Below are positions 45,769 to 51,956 of a DNA stretch of 51,956 nt, piece by piece. Numbering within the stretch: the stretch's first letter is position 1; each line of letters starts with the position of its first letter. The notes under the pieces were generated by a model that searched no databases, was not told the origin of the DNA, and was given only the letters and a program-made list of their open reading frames with translations. The DNA is from Candidatus Thiodiazotropha sp. (ex Monitilora ramsayi) (lineage in GTDB: Bacteria; Pseudomonadota; Gammaproteobacteria; Chromatiales; Chromatiaceae). Location of the stretch: contig JAHXIP010000024.1 in NCBI GenBank assembly GCA_025655575.1, forward strand, positions 1 to 51,956. The letters are read 5' to 3'. Made by a program: the position numbers and the translations under genes.

Positions 45769-46503
45769 ATGAATAGAGACCTCAAACAGGCGCCCGGACC
45801 CTCGCGGGTTCTACTGGTGGAAGATGATGTGGAACTCGCGGAATTGGTTCGCGAGTATCTGCAACGTTACGAGTTCGAGGTGAGTCTGGAGCATCGTGGC
45901 GACACTGCACCAGATCGTGTGCGTGCCGAGGAGCCGGATATTCTGGTTCTCGATCTCAATCTGCCCGGTCGGGATGGACTGGATATCTGTAGAGACCTGC
46001 GTATGGACTATCACGGACCGATAGTGATGTTTACTGCCAGAGATGAGGATGTGGATGAGATTGTCGGACTTGAACTGGGGGCCGATGATTACCTGACCAA
46101 GCCGGTGGAACCCAGGGTGCTGCTGGCGAGGTTGAGATCTTTGTTGCGGCGTTATCATTCGGTTGAGCAGAATTCGTCAGAAGCCTCCAGTGATCTGCTT
46201 AACTTTGGTCAGCTGAGTATCGATGCAAGTGCCCGTGCGGTGAGCTTGAAGTCACAGCAAATCGAACTTTCCACCGGTGAATTTGATCTGCTTTGGTTGT
46301 TGGCCAGTATGGCGGGCAAGGTGGTGGATCGTGATAGCGCCCTGAAAACCCTGCGTGGGTTTGGCTATGACGGTATGGATCGCTCGGTGGATATCGGGAT
46401 ATCCCGCTTGCGTCGTAAATTAGAGGATGACGCCAACCATCCCTATCGCATCAAAACCGTCCGGGGGCGAGGTTATCTGTTTGTCCCCGACGCCTGGGTC
46501 TGA
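45769..46503 (+). CDS. OmpR-family response regulator (RstA-like)
   Basis: 244 residues from the ATG at 45769 (MNRDLKQAPG), preferred to a TTG at 45754. The receiver domain has the acidic pair in LVEDDVELAEL, the phosphorylated aspartate in LVLDLNLPGRDG and the lysine in YLTKPVEPR. The C-terminal winged helix shows LSTGEFDLLWLLAS and RSVDIGISRLRRKLEDD, ending with the recognition wing TVRGRGYLF. It controls transcription after phosphorylation by the kinase 6 bases downstream. The operators at 45681 and 48111 are its probable targets. Confidence 0.95.
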   Translation: MNRDLKQAPGPSRVLLVEDDVELAELVREYLQRYEFEVSLEHRGDTAPDRVRAEEPDILVLDLNLPGRDGLDICRDLRMDYHGPIVMFTARDEDVDEIVGLELGADDYLTKPVEPRVLLARLRSLLRRYHSVEQNSSEASSDLLNFGQLSIDASARAVSLKSQQIELSTGEFDLLWLLASMAGKVVDRDSALKTLRGFGYDGMDRSVDIGISRLRRKLEDDANHPYRIKTVRGRGYLFVPDAWV

Positions 46504-46509
46504 CTCACC

Positions 46510-48102
46510 ATGGGTCGTCTATACATCACTTTGTACGGTGTCTTGTTCATTACCTGCGGGCTGTTTATCGCTGGATTGGTCTGGCTGCCTGATGTGGCCT
46601 TGCGTGGTACGGTCCAGCGCTATTACGAAAGAGCATTGATCGGCGCTTACGATCTGGTGGAAGCACGCCTTGAAGCGTACCCCCAGGCGCAGTGGGATGA
46701 GGTAATAGACAAGCTCGCACCACACTTTCACTATGGGCTTGCACTCTATGGTCCAGAGGATCTGGACGGGCTGGCTATTGCCGGTCCAGAGCAGCTGCGG
46801 CTGAAACAGGATCGATTGATATTTCAGGATGAGGGAGAACAGACCCGGTTCTTCAAACGGGTATTGGATACTGACCGTTACCTGATGATGGTGTTGGGGC
46901 CCAATCCTGAGCAGGAGGAAGTTGATCAGGTAAAAGGGATTATCTATCTGATTGAGTCACGTTTTCTTGACAGTGACAGAGCGGATTGGCCAGATGTGCT
47001 CACCGATCTGGGGCAGCTTTTCGACATGCCGCTGGCCTTATTGTCACTGGATGATACCGCACTGCCAACAGAAAGGCTGGCTGACATCAAAGCCGGAAAG
47101 GCAATTGTGCTCGGATTGGAGAATCAGGAAGAGACCTATTTCAAGCGGCTGGGTGAATCTGATCAGGTGTTTCGTGCCGGTCCCTTCGAAGTGCCGCCGA
47201 TTCTACGCTATTTCAATTTCTTTTTACTCGTCTTACTGGCGCTGTTGATTGCCTTGGCAGTGTACGTCTGGGTTCGTCCTGTTTGGCGTGATCTGAACCA
47301 GTTCGACCGGGGTGTCCGGCATTTCGGTACGGGTGATTTGGATACCCGCTTACTGGTCAACAAGCGGTCTGCATTAAGACCGCTGGCAGATACCTTTAAT
47401 GCGATGGCGGAGCGTATGCAACGGTTAATCCATTCGCACAAGGAGTTGACCGGTGCGGTCTCTCACGAGCTGCGGACTCCCATTGCCCGTTTGCGCTTCA
47501 GAGTGGATATGCTGGAGGAGCCACTATCCAGTAGCGACTATCAACGTCATATCACAGCAATGCGTAAGGATATTGTGGAGCTGGAAGAGCTGGTCAACGA
47601 ATCGCTCAGCTACTCGCGGTTTGACCGTGAGCGTCCGGACCTGATATTGGAAACAGTGACGTTGGATGAATGGTTGAGCATTTTGCTGATTGAACTGAAC
47701 GACGAGATGCTGGCAGTGGAAGTGCAACTGACCCCTTCACCGGATGATAAAACACAGGTAACACTTGATACCAGATTGATGGGACGTGCGGTGAAAAACC
47801 TACTGCGCAATGCCCATCGACACGCCTCTAATCGAATTATTTTGAGTGGCAGTTGTGTCGGCGGAGAGGCAACTATTGTTGTTGAGGATGATGGAACAGG
47901 TGTTCCTGAGACGGACAGGGAGCGTATCTTCGAACCCTTTGCCCGGCTCGATGCCGCTCGGGATAGAGAGTCCGGTGGCGTTGGTTTGGGACTGGCTATC
48001 GTGAATCAGATCGTCCGCTGGCATCAGGGAAGCGTGCGCGTGGAGACATCATCATTGGGTGGCGCCCGTTTCGTTATTACATGGCCGGTTACACAAAGCT
48101 GA
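46510..48102 (+). CDS. Sensor histidine kinase (RstB-like)
   Basis: 530 residues. Membrane helices at about 4-27 and 233-256 enclose a periplasmic sensor domain of about 200 residues. HAMP (WVRPVWRDLNQFDRGVRHFGTGDLDTRL) follows, then the dimerisation helix with the phospho-accepting H319 in SHELRTPIARLRF, and the ATPase with N box NLLRNAHRHA, G1 DDGTGVP and G2 GVGLGLAI. The H-box sequence and architecture are closest to E. coli RstB, which responds to envelope and acid conditions. Coupled to the regulator gene. The sensed signal is unknown. Confidence 0.95.
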   Translation: MGRLYITLYGVLFITCGLFIAGLVWLPDVALRGTVQRYYERALIGAYDLVEARLEAYPQAQWDEVIDKLAPHFHYGLALYGPEDLDGLAIAGPEQLRLKQDRLIFQDEGEQTRFFKRVLDTDRYLMMVLGPNPEQEEVDQVKGIIYLIESRFLDSDRADWPDVLTDLGQLFDMPLALLSLDDTALPTERLADIKAGKAIVLGLENQEETYFKRLGESDQVFRAGPFEVPPILRYFNFFLLVLLALLIALAVYVWVRPVWRDLNQFDRGVRHFGTGDLDTRLLVNKRSALRPLADTFNAMAERMQRLIHSHKELTGAVSHELRTPIARLRFRVDMLEEPLSSSDYQRHITAMRKDIVELEELVNESLSYSRFDRERPDLILETVTLDEWLSILLIELNDEMLAVEVQLTPSPDDKTQVTLDTRLMGRAVKNLLRNAHRHASNRIILSGSCVGGEATIVVEDDGTGVPETDRERIFEPFARLDAARDRESGGVGLGLAIVNQIVRWHQGSVRVETSSLGGARFVITWPVTQS

Positions 48103-48110
48103 CAACTGTT

Positions 48111-48138
48111 ACAGCCTGATACAATCCTATACAAGTGC
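48111..48138 (+). promoter_or_regulatory. Probable response-regulator operator upstream of mipA
   Basis: Three units spaced 10 bases apart, starting at 48111, 48121 and 48131 with GTTACA, GATACA and TATACA, match the repeats in front of the two-component operon. They lie about 65-95 bases before the mipA start. Confidence 0.68.
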
Positions 48139-48204
48139 ACCACAGACGGGTGCTGTGTTCTCTCTTAATCTGGTGTCGTCATTTAACGCAATGGAGACGA
48201 CACT

Positions 48205-49011
48205 ATGTTACTCAAGCTCAATACTTGGTCCGTCAAGACCGCTATACCCGCACTGACTTTAATTGCTGTGTTATCAGGTGCCTCTGAAGATGTATCGGCA
48301 GGTGAGTGGAGTGTAGGTGCTAATGTCCTGGGTGGACGCAGTCCGATCGTAGGCGAAGGTGGCGTTACTGCCCTGTTCCCGGTTGTGGCTTATAAAGGTG
48401 AACGGTTTTATGCCAATCTGGGTAATCCCGGACTCTCACACTTTAACGGCATGACTGATTTCGGTGGGCTGGGTTATAGCATCATCAAGGATGATCACTT
48501 CACCATCGATCTGGTGGGAAAAATTCGTGCAATAGGGATTGATCCTGATGACAACGACAAATTGACCGGATTGCGTAAGCGCAAAGCCGGTTTCGATGCC
48601 GGGATCAATGCGCGTTGGGATTTCGGTTATGGCGAGCTGAATGGACAACTGCTGACCGATGTGAGTAACCGATCCAAGGGTCAGGAAGCCATCGTCAGTT
48701 ATGCATATCCCATGGCGTCGGGTAAGTGGACGTTACGTCCTGAAGTGGGCCTCAGCTGGCAAAGCAGTGATTTGACCGACTACTACTTCGGTGTGCAAAG
48801 CGATGAAGTGAGGGTTGATCGAGCGCTCTACCAGGGTAAATCCACCGTTACACCTTTTGCCGGAATCCAAGCGGAGTATGCCATGAGTCAGCAGATTCAT
48901 CTGATCGGCGGCGTCGGTGTGGGGCGTCTTGGTGATGGCATCAGTGACAGCCCCATTGTTGATCAACGCAATGTTGTCGGTGGTTTTGCCGGTCTCAACT
49001 ATCACTTTTAA
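48205..49011 (+). CDS. MipA/OmpV family outer-membrane protein
   Basis: 268 residues with a signal sequence (TAIPALTLIAVLSGASEDVSA) and an outer-membrane beta-barrel with alternating strands (WSVGANVLGGRSPIVG, FTIDLVGKIRAIGID, FAGLNYHF at the end, the last residue being Phe). Matches the MipA/OmpV scaffold/porin family. Such proteins are often linked to two-component systems and polymyxin or osmotic response. It is the first gene of the unit with the MacAB-type exporter, behind the operator at 48111. Confidence 0.9.
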   Translation: MLLKLNTWSVKTAIPALTLIAVLSGASEDVSAGEWSVGANVLGGRSPIVGEGGVTALFPVVAYKGERFYANLGNPGLSHFNGMTDFGGLGYSIIKDDHFTIDLVGKIRAIGIDPDDNDKLTGLRKRKAGFDAGINARWDFGYGELNGQLLTDVSNRSKGQEAIVSYAYPMASGKWTLRPEVGLSWQSSDLTDYYFGVQSDEVRVDRALYQGKSTVTPFAGIQAEYAMSQQIHLIGGVGVGRLGDGISDSPIVDQRNVVGGFAGLNYHF

Positions 49012-49021
49012 GTCATCTGAA

Positions 49022-50098
49022 ATGAACCTACGTCGCGGCATGGTTGTTCTGACTGTTATTTCGTTGATTCTGGTCGGCGGATTTGCAGGGTATGTGGATC
49101 AGGCACAGGAGGTTGAGACAGTTCCTGTTGAGCGGGGGGATCTGAAACTTGTGATCAGGGTAACCGGTGAAGTCATCAATGATCGTACCGTAACCCTCAC
49201 CGCATTGGTGGATGGTCAGGTAAGCCAGGTTGCCACCGCTCTGGGTGAACGGGTTGAGACGGATCAGATACTGGCCTCTATGGATAACCGTGCCGCTGGC
49301 GCACGACAACAGCGTGCTCGTGCCTATCTGCAGCAGGAGCAAGTGCGTCGTCATGAAGAGCAGATGCGTTATCAGCGACTGGAGAAGCTTTCAGTGAAAG
49401 CTGCAGTTTCCCAAGAACAATTAGAGCAGGCGAAGCTCAACTGGGAAGCTGCTACAGCTGCCTGGGAAGTGGCGAAGGCCGATCTGCGTCTTGCCGAAGT
49501 GGCCCAGGAGTGGCAACAGGTACGTGCCCCCTTCGATGCGGTCGTAGTGGGGAAATCGACGGAAGTGGGGCAATGGGTGGAGGCGGGGACTCAGCTGTTC
49601 TCACTGGTTGCCCTGGATCAATGGGAGATCGAAGCTCATGTGGATGCGGTGGACAGCGGACGCATAAAGCTGGGTCAACCCGTGGTCATTCGATGCGATG
49701 CCTTTCCCGAGCTGTCTTGGGAATCAACAGTGAACTGGATTGGTCCCAGTGTGGAGCGGGAGAAGGATAAGCGCCTCAACACCTTTCGGGTCCGGCTCGG
49801 TTTAGGGATAAATTCACCATCACTGTTGCTTGGACAGCAAGTGGATTTGGAAATACTGGTCGATCGTCGCCAAGCGGTCTTAAAGCTGCCGTTTGCAGCG
49901 CTGAAGGAGCAAGAGGGTGATTTTGAAGTGGCGTTGATCGAGTCGGGACGACTGCGCTATCGACAAGTTGAGACCGGATTGGAGGGCGACACCCATGTGG
50001 AACTGTTGGCAGGTGTCAAAGAGGGAATGAGGGTGGTTCGACTCGATGGAGAGCGATTTGAGACGGGGCTTCTGGTGAAAGAAGGAGAGACGCCATGA
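49022..50098 (+). CDS. Efflux periplasmic adaptor subunit (MacA/HlyD-like)
   Basis: About 358 residues from the ATG at 49022 (MNLRRGMVVLTVISL); an upstream frame overlapping mipA is not supported. One membrane helix is followed by the biotinyl-lipoyl half-motif (VTLTALVDGQVSQVATALGERV), a helical hairpin (RAYLQQEQVRRHEEQMRYQRLEKLS) and beta-barrel and membrane-proximal domains (VRAPFDAVVVGKSTEVGQWVEAGT). It bridges the inner-membrane ABC transporter encoded next to an outer-membrane channel such as TolC. Coupled to the ATPase gene by an ATGA overlap. Confidence 0.93.
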   Translation: MNLRRGMVVLTVISLILVGGFAGYVDQAQEVETVPVERGDLKLVIRVTGEVINDRTVTLTALVDGQVSQVATALGERVETDQILASMDNRAAGARQQRARAYLQQEQVRRHEEQMRYQRLEKLSVKAAVSQEQLEQAKLNWEAATAAWEVAKADLRLAEVAQEWQQVRAPFDAVVVGKSTEVGQWVEAGTQLFSLVALDQWEIEAHVDAVDSGRIKLGQPVVIRCDAFPELSWESTVNWIGPSVEREKDKRLNTFRVRLGLGINSPSLLLGQQVDLEILVDRRQAVLKLPFAALKEQEGDFEVALIESGRLRYRQVETGLEGDTHVELLAGVKEGMRVVRLDGERFETGLLVKEGETP

Positions 50099-50757
50099 TA
50101 CGGATTGAAGGATTGTACAAATCCTACTGGCGATCCGGTGTTGAGTTGGCGGTTATTCGGGGTGTCGAACTGGTTGTCGCGGCTGGTGAGTTTGTCGCCA
50201 TCATGGGCCCTTCCGGGTCCGGTAAAAGCACACTGCTGAATATTATCGGTTGCCTCGATATTGCAGATCAGGGTCACTACCAATTGAGTGGGGAGAGCGT
50301 GGACCACAGCATCCCCCATAAGCTGGCCGAGCTACGTGCGCGTTATATCGGATTTATCTTCCAATCCTTCAATCTTATCCCGACCCGGACTTCACTCGAT
50401 AATGTGGCGCTGCCGTTGCTCTATCAGGGGTTGTCACGATCAGCACGTAAAAGTCGTGCATTGAACGCCTTGCAACGTGTGGGTGTTGCTGACCGCTCGA
50501 CACACCTGCCCAGTCAACTCTCCGGTGGCCAACAGCAGCGTGTGGCCATTGCCCGGGCGTTGGTCAACCAACCTCAGTTGCTGATCGCGGATGAACCAAC
50601 AGGCGCATTGGACAGCCGCAACGGTGAACAGGTCATGAAGCTCTTTAAGGAATTGCATGAAGAGGGACATACCATAGTGATGGTTACCCATGATCCTGTC
50701 ATCGGTGAGTGGGCGGACCGGGTGGTATCACTGCGTGATGGTGTGGTTGTGCCATGA
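50095..50757 (+). CDS. ABC transporter ATP-binding protein (MacB/LolD-like)
   Basis: 220 residues. Walker A GPSGSGKST at 38-46, signature LSGGQQQR, Walker B LLIADEPT with catalytic Glu, and D-loop GALDSR are all present. It is the separate ATPase of an exporter of the MacB/LolCDE superfamily. It overlaps both neighbours by ATGA, so adaptor, ATPase and permease form one translation unit. Substrate unknown; antimicrobial peptides, macrolides or envelope lipids are typical for the family. Confidence 0.95.
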   Translation: MIRIEGLYKSYWRSGVELAVIRGVELVVAAGEFVAIMGPSGSGKSTLLNIIGCLDIADQGHYQLSGESVDHSIPHKLAELRARYIGFIFQSFNLIPTRTSLDNVALPLLYQGLSRSARKSRALNALQRVGVADRSTHLPSQLSGGQQQRVAIARALVNQPQLLIADEPTGALDSRNGEQVMKLFKELHEEGHTIVMVTHDPVIGEWADRVVSLRDGVVVP

Positions 50758-51956
50758 ACCGCTTCCGAATTTTTATTGAGTTATTAATAGAAGCGTTATT
50801 GGCACTCAAAGAAAATCGCTTGAGATCCCTGCTGAGCGTGATTGGGATCGCTATCGGTATTGCTGCAGTGATGACGGTGAGTGCGGTGAGTAGCGGCGGT
50901 AAGGCTTTTGTGTTGAAAGAGTTGGAAACTTTCGGGCTACGTTCGGTGTGGGTGTTTCGTGACTATGAAGACAAAGATCCCAATCGACGGGTGCGCGAAG
51001 GATCGGGTCTGGTGGAGCAGGATCTGTCTATGTTGAGTGGTAACTGTTGCCCGGCTGTGCATCAACTCAGTCCGGTGACGTTGGTGGAAAGCGATCCCAT
51101 CATTCAATGGGGCAACCGCTACAGCAACGCTGCCATCAAAGGGGTAAACGCACGCTATTTGTCGATCAATAACGATCGCTTGAAACTGGGACGTGGACTC
51201 AGGCAAGAGGATATCAGGGGACGTCGCCCCGTGGTCCTTGTTGGTGAGACGGTCAGCAAGGATCTATTTCCGCAGATGGAAAATCCTGTAGGCAGTCATT
51301 TACGCATAGCGGGTCGTAAGTTCAGAGTGATTGGTGTCCTGCAATACAAAAGCAGGGATCTGCTTGCCAGCATCGGTTCAGAGGGAGGCGAGGATGCGAA
51401 CAATCGCATCCTGCTGCCCTATACCCTGGTACAGCAGATGAACGGTAACCGGGAGGTCAGCTATCTGCAGGCAGAGGCAGTTTCCCTGAATCAGGCAGAG
51501 CGTGCCGTAGCACAACTGAAGCAGGTGTTGGAACGACGCCATCGTGGCGCCTATCAATATACTCAGGTGACGCTCGCCTCCTATCTCAAAACAGTGGATC
51601 GTATTCTCGGCGGCATTACAGCCATGGGGGTAGTGGCTGCATCTACCTCGCTGTTGGTCGGCGGTATCGGTGTGGCGGGGATCATGAGTACTGCGGTTGT
51701 CGAACGCATCAGAGAGATCGGTGTGAGGATGGCCATTGGTGCCAACCGTCGCCATATCCTGTTTCAGTTTCTGGCGGAAGCCGTATTGATCAGCGTGATG
51801 GGCGGCATTACCGGTTTGGTGATCGGTCTCTTACTGGGTGGACTGCTGGATCTGGTGACTGGATTGCCACTGATACCCACAACCGAAGGTGTTCTCATCG
51901 GATTGGTCGTCTCTGTCTTGGTGGGATTGGCATCCGGGTATTACCCGGCACGTCGG
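50754..51956 (+). CDS. ABC transporter permease (MacB/FtsX family), 3' end outside the window
   Basis: 401 codons are open to the window's edge. An N-terminal membrane helix (LLSVIGIAIGIAAVMTV) is followed by a large periplasmic domain of about 220 residues (GLVEQDLSMLSG to QVTLASYLKTV). Three C-terminal helices come next (TSLLVGGIGVAGIMSTAVVE, then FLAEAVLISVMGGITGLVIG, and GLVVSVLVGLASGYYPA). The RIREIGVRMAIGA loop is the conserved contact to the ATPase. It starts inside the ATPase stop (ATGA). Only the last few residues should be missing. Confidence 0.93.
   Translation, partial: MNRFRIFIELLIEALLALKENRLRSLLSVIGIAIGIAAVMTVSAVSSGGKAFVLKELETFGLRSVWVFRDYEDKDPNRRVREGSGLVEQDLSMLSGNCCPAVHQLSPVTLVESDPIIQWGNRYSNAAIKGVNARYLSINNDRLKLGRGLRQEDIRGRRPVVLVGETVSKDLFPQMENPVGSHLRIAGRKFRVIGVLQYKSRDLLASIGSEGGEDANNRILLPYTLVQQMNGNREVSYLQAEAVSLNQAERAVAQLKQVLERRHRGAYQYTQVTLASYLKTVDRILGGITAMGVVAASTSLLVGGIGVAGIMSTAVVERIREIGVRMAIGANRRHILFQFLAEAVLISVMGGITGLVIGLLLGGLLDLVTGLPLIPTTEGVLIGLVVSVLVGLASGYYPARR

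Overview
The window looks like chromosomal DNA of a sulfide-oxidising gammaproteobacterium of the Chromatiales or Sedimenticola/Thiodiazotropha type. This is an inference from gene content: flavocytochrome c sulfide dehydrogenase (fccAB) beside several di-haem and tetra-haem cytochromes, gammaproteobacterial zapD and yacG, dbpA, and both aerobic (nrdAB) and anaerobic (nrdD/nrdG) ribonucleotide reductases with NrdR and FNR sites. No rRNA, tRNA or CRISPR array was seen.

Layout. 0-12 kb: a gene edge at the left border, a small secreted protein, the RNA helicase dbpA, a spermidine synthase-like protein, an overlapping DUF2157-DUF4401-GDYXXLXY membrane operon, a DUF2799 lipoprotein, a histone deacetylase-family hydrolase, a PEP-CTERM protein, an orphan RebB (R-body) homologue, and a three-gene operon pairing a MotA/TolQ/ExbB-like channel with two membrane-anchored partners. 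12-19 kb: a Sel1 protein, bacteriohemerythrin, a TonB-dependent receptor, an alpha/beta hydrolase, and a cyclic-nucleotide-binding-domain protein convergent with a Rossmann mini-protein. 19-26 kb: an accessory region with an orphan periplasmic binding protein, miniature inverted-repeat elements and an AT-rich island encoding a nuclease-NACHT STAND protein, the best candidate immune gene here, plus a coiled-coil membrane protein.

26-41 kb is a redox block. nrdB and nrdA have paired NrdR boxes. A sulfide/cytochrome cluster follows: DUF302 protein, three di-haem cytochromes, FccB, an ankyrin protein and a NapC-type tetra-haem quinol dehydrogenase. nrdG, a 60-residue protein carrying the glycyl-radical loop, and a NrdD that lacks that loop form a coupled operon behind an NrdR box pair and a perfect FNR site. 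41-45.6 kb: metallo-hydrolase and thioredoxin, a complete miniature element, yacG, zapD and a dihydroorotate dehydrogenase-like protein. 45.7 kb to the end: an RstAB-like two-component system followed by mipA and a MacAB-type efflux operon. Matching 10-bp-spaced direct repeats in front of both transcription units suggest one envelope-stress regulon.

Most ordinary genes are identified by motifs I could read in the translation. Product names for the hypothetical membrane proteins and the defence role of the NACHT protein are inferences. No similarity search was run.
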